A stretch of 64,000 nt of DNA from Streptomyces sp. NBC_00663 (GCF_036226885.1 NZ_CP109027.1:5642001-5706000); one strand, 5' to 3'. Shown: positions 7,919 to 15,874, numbered from the stretch's first letter. The notes: generated by a model not told the origin, from the letters alone. Made by a program: numbers and translations.

Positions 7919-8467
7919 TTAGTCGTCCGCGGCCGGGTCGACGATGCGTACGCCGAAGTGGGCGCTGAGGGCGGTGCAGGCGCGGCAGGGCGTGGCGAAG
8001 CTGCCGTGGAGGGGGTCGCCGTCCTCGCGGATGCGGCGGGCGGTGAGTTTGGCCTGCTTGAGGGCTTTGCGGGCCTCGCCGTTGGTCATGGGTTTGCGGG
8101 CGGCGCGTTTGGTGCGGGCGGCGTCGGCGGCGGCGAGGTGGCGGGAGATGAGGATCGTCTCGGCGCAGCGGCCGGTGAAGCGGTCCCGCTGGGTTGATGT
8201 GAGGGTGTCGAGGAAGTCCTGGACGAGTGGGTGCAGGGGTGGGACCTGGTCGCCGCGGGCGGCGGTGCCGGTGAGGGTGGCGCCGCGGACGGAGAGGGCG
8301 GCGGCGACGGTGGGGAGTATGCCGTCGCGGCGGTGGCGCAGGACGGGGGCGTGGGCGGCTTCGGCGCTGCTCCAGCCGATGCGGGGGTCGCCGGACAGGC
8401 CGGTGCGCGGGTCGCCGGTTGCGGCTGGTCGCGGTCCTGGGTGCGGCCCCGTCTGCGTCGTATTCAT
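7919..8467 (-). CDS. YwqJ-type nucleic-acid/nucleotide deaminase (putative toxin)
   Basis: 182 residues. The C-terminal half has the deaminase-fold zinc and catalytic motifs: RCAETILISRH (C-A-E, with the proton-shuttling glutamate) and ATPCRACTALSAHFGV (PCxxC). The N-terminal 60 residues are low-complexity, rich in Pro, Arg and Gly. YwqJ-like domains usually form the C-terminal warhead of secreted polymorphic toxins, but here there is no signal peptide or delivery domain, so it would act inside the cell. The substrate is not predictable from sequence. Start: GGAGGGG is 9 bases before ATG at 8467; the ATGs at 8476 and 8473 are too close to it. Translated with the SUKH-3 gene. Confidence 0.8.
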   Translation of the reverse strand: MNTTQTGPHPGPRPAATGDPRTGLSGDPRIGWSSAEAAHAPVLRHRRDGILPTVAAALSVRGATLTGTAARGDQVPPLHPLVQDFLDTLTSTQRDRFTGRCAETILISRHLAAADAARTKRAARKPMTNGEARKALKQAKLTARRIREDGDPLHGSFATPCRACTALSAHFGVRIVDPAADD

Positions 8468-8798
8468 GATCATCATCCCCTCCGAGCATCCCCCCGGATC
8501 ACACAGAGTGCCAAATGCCGTGGCTGGTGCGGAAGCTGGGGCGGTGCGACACGCCCGTGTTTGGGCGGGCTGTCACGACGGGGTGACGGCTGGTCACGGA
8601 AGCGGAGGGCCGCTGACCGGCGCCCGGTGACCGGTGTCGTCGTACCGCATAGGCTGTCGGCACCCGCATGTATGCGGTCACACGCTGGAGAACGTCGGAG
8701 AAGTCGAATACGGGCTGGGGTGGCGGGTCGGAGCCGGGTGGACCGGGGCCGGGGCCGGTCGCCGTGGGTCGTACAGAGTGCCGCAGGGGGCAACCGCC
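8468..8798. promoter_or_regulatory. Divergent promoter region of the deaminase/SUKH island
   Basis: 331 bp without a gene. Rightward candidate: TGACCG (8628-8633), 16-base spacer, TAGGCT (8650-8655), which would give a leader of about 137 bases for the WHH/SUKH-1 gene. Just after the predicted start lies a palindrome, CCGCAT-GT-ATGCGG (8664-8677), which is a plausible operator. No leftward promoter is convincing. The ribosome binding site for the rightward gene (AGGGGGC) ends 7 bases before 8799. Confidence 0.5.
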
Positions 8799-9800
8799 AT
8801 GACGACAGGTCGGCTCGGGCAGCAAGCCGCGCCGCCGAACGCGGCCTATGCCGGGCAGGTCGTGCATTTCCCGGATCCGGTCCGGGCTGCGCGTCACCCG
8901 AGGGGGGTGCGGGTGGACGAGCACGGCTATCCCGACTTCTCGGCGTATGCGCGTGCGGCTGCCGAGATCGCTGATCCGCCGGAGGGTTTCGGTGTCGATG
9001 AGTTGCGGCTGACGGACTATGTGTCGGCGAACGCGGCGCTCGCGGCGACCGGCCATGACCTGTGGGACACGATTCCGGCGGTGGCGACGCCGCACGGCTG
9101 GACGTGGCATCACGTGGTGGGTTCGCGGCGCCTTGAGCTGGTTCCGGTCGAGGTGAAGGCTTTGCTGCGGCATCATGGCGGGATCGCCACGGCGGCGGTG
9201 GACCACGGGAAGCGGGGGACGCGGCCGTTGCAGGAGACGCGGCCCGCGCACTTCGGTCTGCCGAAGTCGGGTACGGCGGTGTCCGAGTCGCAGGTGCTGG
9301 GGGTCGAGGAGGATCTCGGGTACCGGTTGCCGGGGGCGTATCGGTCCTTCTTGAAGGCGGCGGGTGGTTGTGCGCCGGTGGGGACGGCTCTGGACCCGGA
9401 GTTGGGTCTGCTGGTGGACCAGCCGTTCTTCACGGTGCGGGACGAGGCGGCCGTCAACGACCTCGTGTATGTGAACAAGTGCCTGCGCGACCATCTGACC
9501 AAGGACTACCTGGGTGTCGGGTTCGTGCAGGGCGGTCTGCTGGCCGTGAAGGTGAAGGGCGCGGGGGTCGGTTCGGTCTGGTTCTGCGCCTACGACGACG
9601 CGCGTGACGTCGATCCTTCGGTGGCGCCCGCGGACCGGGTGGAGCGGCTGTTGCTGCCGTGCGGTGATGACTTCGATGTGTTCCTGTCCCGACTGGCGGG
9701 TTCGCCGCCGGAGTTGGAGACAGTGGCGAACCTGATGGTGGACGGCGGTTTCGCGCGGTCCGTGCCGGTGGCCGGGGCCGTTGCCGGGGCTGGGGAGTGA
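8799..9800 (+). CDS. WHH-type HNH nuclease fused to a SUKH-1 (SMI1/KNR4) domain
   Basis: 333 residues. The first half carries a WHH-family HNH/Endonuclease VII signature: HDLWDTIPAVATPHGWTWHH, then LELVPVEVKALLRHHGG, with the paired histidines expected for metal binding and catalysis (about residues 88-130). The second half is a SUKH-1 domain (VSESQVLGVEEDLGYRLPGA, then YRSFLKAAGGCAPVG), the class that neutralises such nucleases. Toxin and antidote are thus on one polypeptide with no secretion signal, so the nuclease may be held in check in cis or be an inactive derivative used as a decoy. ATG at 8799 is preceded by AGGGGGC. The next gene begins 8 bases after its stop, so the two form an operon. 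Confidence 0.8.
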   Translation: MTTGRLGQQAAPPNAAYAGQVVHFPDPVRAARHPRGVRVDEHGYPDFSAYARAAAEIADPPEGFGVDELRLTDYVSANAALAATGHDLWDTIPAVATPHGWTWHHVVGSRRLELVPVEVKALLRHHGGIATAAVDHGKRGTRPLQETRPAHFGLPKSGTAVSESQVLGVEEDLGYRLPGAYRSFLKAAGGCAPVGTALDPELGLLVDQPFFTVRDEAAVNDLVYVNKCLRDHLTKDYLGVGFVQGGLLAVKVKGAGVGSVWFCAYDDARDVDPSVAPADRVERLLLPCGDDFDVFLSRLAGSPPELETVANLMVDGGFARSVPVAGAVAGAGE

Positions 9801-9808
9801 GCTGACCG

Positions 9809-12800
9809 ATGGTGACGTTCGCGCAGGCGCAGGAGCGCGCGGAAGAGTGGATCAACGGGGACGTTCCCTCGTATCAGCATCGTGAGGTGCGGGTGCGGGA
9901 GTTCGAGCTCGGGTTCGTGGTGTGGGCGGAGGACCGTGCGGACGGGCCGCGTTCGGACGGGGGTGCCCAGCGGTTGGTGCTCGCCCGGGACAGCGGGGAG
10001 GCCACGTTGTGGCCGGCGCTGCCGGTGGGTGAGGTGATCCGCCGCTACGAGGAGGAGTACGGGCGTGCCGCGGAGGACGCGGCCGCGGCTTCGGCGCCTG
10101 CGGCTCGGGTGGATCTGAATCAGACGTCGTTCCTTTTGACGCCGCCGGAGTGGTTGCAGGAGGCGGCGGATCAGTTGGGGATTCCTGATCGGCGGGGGGC
10201 GGGTTCGGGTTCCGGGAGTGGGGCCGGGGCCGGTGGTGGGGCGGCTGCGGCTGGTGGCTCTGCCGGTGGTTCTGCCGGTGGCGGTGCTGGGTTCGGTGCG
10301 GGTGCGGGTCCTGGTGCGTTGCCTGAGACGCAGGCCGGTGTGCCGGTCGGGTCGGGGAACGGGGCCGGGGGGCCGGGTGCGGCTTCGTCGGGGTCGGCGC
10401 CGGGGGCCCCGGGTGTGCCTGCCGGGGCGACTCCGTGGGCCGGGACCGATACCAACGCCGATGCGGGCGACGACCGTTCGGTGCCGTTGCCGGCGACGGT
10501 GTTCGCGCCGCCGCTGAGCGGTAGCGACGATGACACTCCGCCGCCTGCGACGCCGCCGGAGGCCAAGACCGCGCTGATTTCGGGCGGCAGCCAGCTTCCG
10601 CCGACGGCGCTCGCACCGGCGCTCGACGATGCGCATGCGCCGGGTGGTGCGGTGCCGCCAGGTGCACCTGGGGTGGCTCCGGGTGGGGCGCCGTACGGGT
10701 ATCCGCAGGGTGCGGGGGGTGTGGGTGGTGCGGGAGTGCCGGGCACGCCCCCTCCGGGCGCCCCGCACGCGCCTGTGCCGGGTGGGCCGCAGGGGAGCAC
10801 GCCGCCGCCTGTTCCGGGTGCTCCTTCCTATGGCTATCCGCAGGGGCCCGGGGGTGGGCCGGGGGCGCCTCAGCCTCCTGGCGCGCCGGGTGCGCCTGGC
10901 GGGGTCGGTGGTCCGGGGGCGTCGGAGCGGTCGCTCGCGCCGAACGCCGGGGACATCGCCGACGCCGCGACCAGCAAGGCCGCGCCTCCGCCGCGCCGTG
11001 GGCATGGAGCTGGGACGCCGCCTCCGCCGCCGGGTGCTCCGGGGGCGCCTGGCGCGCGTCCGGGGGGTACGCCCCCGCCTGCGCCGGGTGCGCCGCCTGC
11101 GCCTGGTACGCCGGGTGCGGCGGCCGGTGGGTATGTGCCGACGCAGCTGGTGTCCGCGCTCGGGCCGGACGGTCCTGAGGGCGTGCCGGCTGCCGGACCG
11201 GGCGCACCGACCCCGCCGGGCGCCCCTCAGCCTCCCGGTGCGCCGAACCCGCCCGGCGGTACGCCTCCGGGCGGTATGCACCATGCCGCCACGATGCTGG
11301 CCGACCCGGGGCGGATGGGCCCGGGTGGGGGCGCGCCGCAGTCGCCGGGCGCCCCTGGCATGCCTGGTGCGCCCAGCGCTCAGACTCCTCCGGGCGCCCC
11401 GGGTGCACCTCACGCGCCCGGCGCTCCGGGAGTTCCTGGCGCCCCCGGTTATGCGGGTGCGCCGGCCCAGGGTGGCCCCGGCGCACCGCAGCCTCCTGGC
11501 GCTCCTGGCGCCCCGGGCATGCCTGGCGCGCCCGGCGCGCAGGGTTCTGCCGGGGGCGCGGGGGGCGCTGTTCACCAAGCGGAGACGATGCTGGCCGCGC
11601 CCCCGGTGGGTGGCCCCGGCGCGCCTCCGCCGCCGCAAGCCCCGGGTGCACCCGGCATGCCCGGCGCGCCCGGTGTTCCTGGCGCCCCCGGTATGGCGCC
11701 GGGTGCGGGCGCCCCTCAGCCCATGGCGCCCGGTGCGATGCCTCCCGGTGCGATGCCGCCTCCCGGTGCGATGCCGCCTCCTGGTGGGATGCCGCCGGGT
11801 GCCGTGCCGCCGCCGGGGCAGCCCGGTCCCGGTCAGGCGCCGGCGTACGGCTACCCGCAGCAGGGGCAGCCGACCGTCGGTCCGGGCTACCAGGCCGTGT
11901 TGCGCTACCGCGCGCAGGACGGTTCGGAGCAGCAGCTGATCCGGCGTTCGGCGCCGGGTACGCCGCACCCGGAGTGGCAGATCTTCCATGAGCTGCGGGG
12001 GATGAACATCCCGCCGGACCAGGTGCTGGAGCTGCACACGGAGTTGGAGTCGTGTGAGCTGCCGGGTGCGTACTGTGCGCGGATGATCCGGGAGCAGTGG
12101 CCGCAGGCGCGGATCGCGAGCATCGCGCCGTACGGCACGGATCACGCGAGCCGGCAGCAGGGGATGCAGCAGTTGCTGGCGCATCAGGGCGAGTTGCACC
12201 AGGTGGCGGACGGACCGGCGCGGCCGGGACCGGTGCGCGCCCCGATTCCGCCGGTGCAGGCCGCGCCGCCGATTCCGCCGGAGGGCGTGGCGCAGGAGCT
12301 GGCGGGGGCGTTCGGGCCGGGGATCTTCCGGTTCGAGCAGGCCGCGGTGTCCCGGCAGGGCGTGCCGCCGGTCGTGGCGCACTCGCTGGTCGCGGCGGGG
12401 CTGCCGATGGACATGGGCCCGTTCTTCTGGGCGCAGGCCCAGCCGGGGCGGCCGGTTCCGACGCTGGCCGAGCTGGCGCAGGAGCGCGGGGTGCAGCCGG
12501 CCTCGGACGCGGGGTCGTACCTGGTGATGGGCAGTGACTTCGGCCGGGCGATCTGTGTGCAGTACGGGACGGCGAACATCGTGGCCGTGCCGGTGGAGGC
12601 GGGGCCCGGCGGGGCGCCGGTGCCGCCGCAGTTCGTGAACACGGGGCTGCCCGAGTTCCAGCGGTGTCTGGCGCTGCTGGGGCGGATGTGGCGGCTCCGG
12701 TTCGGGCTGAACCAGGAGCAGGCGGGTCGTTGGACCGTCGACTTCCAGGCGCAGCTGGCCTCGTTGGACCCGGCGGCGCTGGGTTCGCCGGAGAGCTGGT

Positions 12801-12841
12801 GGTCGGTGCTGCTGGAGCAGATGTGGGACGGGCTGCTGTAG
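9809..12841 (+). CDS. Giant linker protein with YrhB-like, deaminase-like and SUKH-4 domains
   Basis: 1010 residues. Residues 1-90 resemble a YrhB/Imm35-like domain (AEEWINGDVPSYQHREVRV, FELGFVVWAEDRAD). Residues about 125-690 are an extremely Gly/Pro/Ala-rich linker built of collagen-like GAPGxPG repeats. Residues about 695-800 resemble a deaminase-fold domain, with HTE and C-x6-C (LELHTELESCELPGAYCARM) as candidate zinc ligands. The C-terminal 200 residues match the SUKH-4 family (GIFRFEQAAVSRQGVPPVV, then YLVMGSDFGRAICVQYG). It is cotranscribed with the WHH/SUKH-1 gene. The long linker could tether a catalytic domain to its own antidote. The atypical HTE motif makes activity uncertain. No signal peptide or membrane segment. 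Confidence 0.8.
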   Translation: MVTFAQAQERAEEWINGDVPSYQHREVRVREFELGFVVWAEDRADGPRSDGGAQRLVLARDSGEATLWPALPVGEVIRRYEEEYGRAAEDAAAASAPAARVDLNQTSFLLTPPEWLQEAADQLGIPDRRGAGSGSGSGAGAGGGAAAAGGSAGGSAGGGAGFGAGAGPGALPETQAGVPVGSGNGAGGPGAASSGSAPGAPGVPAGATPWAGTDTNADAGDDRSVPLPATVFAPPLSGSDDDTPPPATPPEAKTALISGGSQLPPTALAPALDDAHAPGGAVPPGAPGVAPGGAPYGYPQGAGGVGGAGVPGTPPPGAPHAPVPGGPQGSTPPPVPGAPSYGYPQGPGGGPGAPQPPGAPGAPGGVGGPGASERSLAPNAGDIADAATSKAAPPPRRGHGAGTPPPPPGAPGAPGARPGGTPPPAPGAPPAPGTPGAAAGGYVPTQLVSALGPDGPEGVPAAGPGAPTPPGAPQPPGAPNPPGGTPPGGMHHAATMLADPGRMGPGGGAPQSPGAPGMPGAPSAQTPPGAPGAPHAPGAPGVPGAPGYAGAPAQGGPGAPQPPGAPGAPGMPGAPGAQGSAGGAGGAVHQAETMLAAPPVGGPGAPPPPQAPGAPGMPGAPGVPGAPGMAPGAGAPQPMAPGAMPPGAMPPPGAMPPPGGMPPGAVPPPGQPGPGQAPAYGYPQQGQPTVGPGYQAVLRYRAQDGSEQQLIRRSAPGTPHPEWQIFHELRGMNIPPDQVLELHTELESCELPGAYCARMIREQWPQARIASIAPYGTDHASRQQGMQQLLAHQGELHQVADGPARPGPVRAPIPPVQAAPPIPPEGVAQELAGAFGPGIFRFEQAAVSRQGVPPVVAHSLVAAGLPMDMGPFFWAQAQPGRPVPTLAELAQERGVQPASDAGSYLVMGSDFGRAICVQYGTANIVAVPVEAGPGGAPVPPQFVNTGLPEFQRCLALLGRMWRLRFGLNQEQAGRWTVDFQAQLASLDPAALGSPESWWSVLLEQMWDGLL

Positions 12842-12857
12842 GGCCCTGAGCGTGGAA

Positions 12858-12892
12858 GAGGCGGGTCCGGTCGCAGTGGCCGGGCCCGCCTC
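12858..12892 (+). terminator. Terminator after the SUKH-4 gene
   Basis: GAGGCGGGTCCGG (12858-12870) pairs with CCGGGCCCGCCTC (12880-12892) with a single T-G wobble and a 9-base loop. It begins 16 bases after the stop codon. Confidence 0.8.
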
Positions 12893-12917
12893 CGCGTCGT
12901 CCTGGACTGTTCTCGGC

Positions 12918-12971
12918 TGCTTCGAGCACTTCGACTGCTTCGATTCCTTCGAGTACTTCGAGTACTTCGAA
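12918..12971. repeat. Six tandem 9-bp repeats, core CTTCGA
   Basis: Six consecutive units of pattern NNCTTCGAN (TGCTTCGAG, CACTTCGAC, TGCTTCGAT, TCCTTCGAG, then TACTTCGAG and TACTTCGAA). The array ends 17 bases before the -35 element of the ECF41 promoter at 12989. It is non-coding in all plausible models. TTCGA is close to self-complementary, so the array could bind a protein cooperatively or fold. Confidence 0.85.
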
Positions 12972-12988
12972 GAAATCCTTCGCCGTCC

Positions 12989-13015
12989 TGTCACACCTTC
13001 CCGGTCCGCTCCGTC
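12989..13015 (+). promoter_or_regulatory. ECF41-type promoter
   Basis: TGTCACA (12989-12995), a 16-base spacer, then CGTC (13012-13015). This is, as I recall it, exactly the consensus of ECF41 sigma factor promoters, and an ECF41 gene lies 1.5 kb away. The predicted transcript start near 13021 leaves a leader of about 58 bases before the CxxC protein gene. Confidence 0.85.
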
Positions 13016-13078
13016 AGTGCAGTGAACGCGGCCCACAGCAGTGGGCGGCAGCTCACCACTTGTCTCAGGAGGCAGGAC

Positions 13079-13540
13079 ATGAAGGCTCGGATGACGAACC
13101 CCGCGTATGTGCTCCCCGGTGCGCTGAAGGGGATCGGGACGATCTTCCAGGCGGTCGGCGAGAGCGGTCTGTCGCAGGAGCTGGCGGAGATCGTGGGGTT
13201 GAGGGCGAGTCAGATCAACGGGTGCGGCGCGTGCGTGTACGGGCACGTGAACAATCTGCGCAAGGCGGGGACGAGCGAGGAGCGGATCGCGAGCGTCGTC
13301 GGATGGCGCGAGGCCCCCTTCTACAGTGACGCCGAGCGGGCCGCGCTCCAGTTGACCGAGGTGATGACGCGGCTCGCGGACCGTTCGCACGAGTCGGTGC
13401 CGGACGAGCTGTGGGACGAGGTGGCCGACCACTTCGACGAGAAGGAGCTGTCCGGGCTGATCCTCGTCGTCTCGCTGACGAACCTGTTCAACCGCATCAA
13501 CACCACCATCAAGGAGCCGGCGGGCACCAGCTGGGGCTGA
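13079..13540 (+). CDS. AhpD-like carboxymuconolactone decarboxylase family protein
   Basis: 153 residues. The AhpD/CMD core has the redox motif QINGCGACVYGHV (C-x-x-C followed by histidine four residues later) at about residues 42-54, expected for peroxidase or disulfide-exchange activity. The surrounding helices fit the family, with LVVSLTNLFNRINTT at the end. A consensus AGGAGG lies 6 bases before ATG at 13079. CMD proteins are the classic single-gene targets of ECF41 sigma factors, and the promoter at 12989 supports that role here, so its in vivo function probably relates to an oxidative or envelope stress sensed by that sigma factor. Single-gene unit. Confidence 0.92.
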   Translation: MKARMTNPAYVLPGALKGIGTIFQAVGESGLSQELAEIVGLRASQINGCGACVYGHVNNLRKAGTSEERIASVVGWREAPFYSDAERAALQLTEVMTRLADRSHESVPDELWDEVADHFDEKELSGLILVVSLTNLFNRINTTIKEPAGTSWG

Positions 13541-13659
13541 GGCTGGGGGAAGGCCGTGACCTGTGCGCGGAGTGTCGCGTTATGCACTGTTCTCCCTGAT
13601 ACATCAAGATGTGCGCGAAATCATCATTTTGCATCTCTTTGATGGAGAGGGGTTCCAGG

Positions 13660-14547
13660 ATGAGCGGCACACCTGTCTCGTCCCACGGCTTCGCGGTCGT
13701 ACGGGGGCGTGGCTACCGTCCCGGACAGGTCGACGCGTACGCCGCGGCGCTCTCGCAGGACCGTGACGCCTCCTGGGAGCGTGCCGCCCGTCTCACCGTG
13801 CTCGCCAAGGAGATGGAGGCGGAGCTGGAGGCGTTGCGCGAGAGGGTCGTACGGCTCGCTCCGCAGACGTACGAGACGCTCGGGGAGCGTGCGCGCCGGA
13901 TCTTCCAGCTGGGGCAGGAGGAGGCGGCGGCCCTGCGCGACGGCGCGCGGCAGGAGGCGCAGCACCTTGTGGAGGAGGCGCGGGCGCGCGCGAACGGCGT
14001 GCGCGACGCGGCTCAGGCGCACGCCGATGCCGTACGCGCCGAGGCGGACGAGCGCGCCCGGCAGCGCCTGCTCGTGGCGCGCGCCGAGGCCGACGAGATC
14101 CGTATCGCCGCCCGGCGCGAAGTGAAAGAGGGGCGCACAGAGGCGCTGGAGGCGTTGCGCGAGGTACGGCAGCGCACCGCCGGCATGCTCGCCGAGCAGG
14201 CCAGGGAGCACGCCGAGCGCTGGGCCGAGGCCGAGCGCGCGGAGGTCGAGCGCGCCGCCGCGCTGGACGCCCGCCATGCCGAGCAGGTCGCCCGCGCGGA
14301 GGCCGCGCTGTCCGAGGCGAAGCAGGCGTTCGCCGACGCGGAGGCCGCTACGCGCGGACGCCAGGAGGAGGCGCGGGCGCGGGCGGCGGAGCTCCTCGCC
14401 GAGGCGCGGCTGCGCGAGGACCGCATCGCGCGCGAGACGGAACGGGTGCTGCGCGAGCACGGGGAGCGCTGGGACGACGTACGCGCCCACATGGACCTCG
14501 TACGCAACAGCCTGACCACACTGACGGGCCGGGCACCGGCGGAGTAG
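13660..14547 (+). CDS. DivIVA/Scy/FilP-like long coiled-coil protein
   Basis: 295 residues. The N-terminus (SHGFAVVRGRGYRPGQVDAY) resembles the DivIVA-type head seen in Streptomyces polarity and filament proteins (Scy, FilP), often misannotated as cellulose-binding protein. After that, residues about 35-280 are almost entirely heptad-rich coiled coil, dominated by Ala, Glu and Arg (ARQEAQHLVEEARARANGV and similar). It is likely cytoskeletal or polar-scaffold. GGAGAGGGG precedes ATG at 13660. It sits between the CMD gene and the ECF41 gene; the intergenic region has no ECF41-type promoter. Confidence 0.8.
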   Translation: MSGTPVSSHGFAVVRGRGYRPGQVDAYAAALSQDRDASWERAARLTVLAKEMEAELEALRERVVRLAPQTYETLGERARRIFQLGQEEAAALRDGARQEAQHLVEEARARANGVRDAAQAHADAVRAEADERARQRLLVARAEADEIRIAARREVKEGRTEALEALREVRQRTAGMLAEQAREHAERWAEAERAEVERAAALDARHAEQVARAEAALSEAKQAFADAEAATRGRQEEARARAAELLAEARLREDRIARETERVLREHGERWDDVRAHMDLVRNSLTTLTGRAPAE

Positions 14548-14576
14548 TGGAGCCACCTGACGCGTCGGCGCCCGGA

Positions 14577-15500
14577 TCACTCCTCCGCGCCCCGCCCCCG
14601 CCGTACCTCCCGCGTGAGCGCCCAGGCGTCCGCCACCGGGCCCAGGTGGGTGAGTTTGTCGGGGTTGAGGATCGTGCGGATGGTCTGGACGCGTCCGTCG
14701 AGGACGTCCAGCGTCCAGGTGTGGAGCACCTTGCCGTCCCGGTCGCGGGAGACGGCGCCCGGCTGGCCGTTCAGTTCGCAGGGCTCGGTCGTGACGTCCA
14801 CGCGCGCGTGGAGGTGCACGAGGGAGGCGAGGACGCGGGCCACGTGGTCGGCGCCGGCGACGGCCCTGGCGAGCTGGGGGGCCTTGCCGCCGCCGTCGCC
14901 GACCAGGGCCACGTCGGCGGCGAGCAGGTCCCGCAGCGCGGTGACGTCGCCCGCGCGGAAGGCGTCGACGAAGCGGGCGGCGAGTTCCGCGCACTCCTCG
15001 CGGTCCGCCGGGAAGCGGGGCCGGCCCTCGGCCATGTGGCGCCGGGCCCGTACGACGAGCTGACGGCACGCCGACTCCGAGCGCCCCACGGCCGACGCGA
15101 CCTCGGGGAAGCCGAAGTCGAAGACCTCGCGCAGCACGAAGACGGCCCGTTCCAGCGGGGAGAGGCGTTCGAGCAGCAGGAGGGCCGCCATGGACACGGA
15201 GTCGGCCAGTTCCGCCGAGCGTTCCGGGTCCTCGTAGGGGTCGTCGAGCAGGGGCTCGGGGAACCACGGGCCGACGTACGCCTCCCGTCGGACGCGGGCC
15301 GAGCGCAGTACGTCGATCGCGATCCGGGTCACCGTGGTGGAGAGGAAGGCCTTGACCGACCGGGGCTCGACCGGGGAGGCGGCGTAGCGCAGCCAGGTCT
15401 CCTGGACCGCGTCCTCGGCCTCGCCGACGCTGCCCAGCATGCGGTAGGCGAGGGAGAACAGCAGGGGCCGCAGCTCCTCGAACTCCTCGGTCCTGCCCAT
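14577..15500 (-). CDS. ECF41-family sigma factor (SigJ-like, with SnoaL domain)
   Basis: 307 residues. Sigma region 2 (LLFSLAYRMLGSVGEAEDAV, then QETWLRY) and region 4 (LSPLERAVFVLREVFDFGF, then SAVGRSESACRQLVVRARRH) are followed by a C-terminal SnoaL-like domain of about 110 residues. That domain ends with the NPDKL motif diagnostic of ECF41. In this group the fused domain modulates activity in place of an anti-sigma factor. It lies 69 bases downstream of the shortened DoxX gene on the same strand, and both sit behind an ECF41 promoter, so the gene is probably autoregulated. The CMD gene at 13079 is its other evident target. Confidence 0.93.
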   Translation of the reverse strand: MGRTEEFEELRPLLFSLAYRMLGSVGEAEDAVQETWLRYAASPVEPRSVKAFLSTTVTRIAIDVLRSARVRREAYVGPWFPEPLLDDPYEDPERSAELADSVSMAALLLLERLSPLERAVFVLREVFDFGFPEVASAVGRSESACRQLVVRARRHMAEGRPRFPADREECAELAARFVDAFRAGDVTALRDLLAADVALVGDGGGKAPQLARAVAGADHVARVLASLVHLHARVDVTTEPCELNGQPGAVSRDRDGKVLHTWTLDVLDGRVQTIRTILNPDKLTHLGPVADAWALTREVRRGRGAEE

Positions 15501-15569
15501 GTGTCGGCTCCTCCCTCGCTCCCCGGCCCTGGCTTCCGTCGCGCGCGGGGCCCCCTCCGCCGTCGCCGG

Positions 15570-15800
15570 TCAGTTCATGAACGACTCGGGACCGAAGCGC
15601 CCCCACGCGACGATCACGGCGAGCGCGAGGTGGACGAGGTTCAGCGGTACGAACCCGGTCTCGCCGCGCCGGCCGTGAGTGATCATCGCGCCGATCATCA
15701 GCGGGGTCCAGCAGACGGCGGTCACCGGCACCAGGACCGGTGCGACGCCGACGGCCGCGGGCAGGACCAGGCCGGCGGCGATCCACAGTCCGAGGTTCAT
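15570..15800 (-). pseudogene. DoxX-family membrane protein with an internal deletion
   Basis: 76 residues, against roughly 115-125 for DoxX-like proteins of this type. It begins with the usual MNLGLWIAAGL and jumps directly to VLPAAVGVAPVLVPV, a block that normally follows about 45 residues later; the C-terminal part (MIGAMITHGRRGETGFVPLN, then WGRFGPESF) looks complete. The reading frame is kept and a good ribosome binding site (GGGAG, 6 bases from ATG) is present, so a short product is probably made. Repeated AGL or GL motifs at the junction suggest an in-frame deletion. It is first in the operon with the ECF41 gene. Confidence 0.75.
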
Positions 15801-15837
15801 CGTCCACTCCCAGATCGAGGATGCTCTGCACCCTCTG

Positions 15838-15864
15838 GACGAGACAGCGACCGGCCCTGTGACA
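15838..15864 (-). promoter_or_regulatory. ECF41-type promoter of the doxX-remnant/sigma operon
   Basis: On the minus strand, TGTCACA (15864-15858), a 16-base spacer and CGTC (15841-15838). It has the same elements and the same spacing as the site at 12989. It lies between the symporter stop (15875) and the DoxX start (15800), giving a short leader and predicting sigma factor autoregulation. Confidence 0.85.
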
Positions 15865-15874
15865 TCCCTGGCCT

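Noticed and set aside
9590..13432. 1280-residue open frame on the minus strand
   Set aside because: Opposite the Gly/Pro-rich gene and its neighbours; it is very Arg-rich, as expected for a high-GC shadow frame, and has no recognisable domain.
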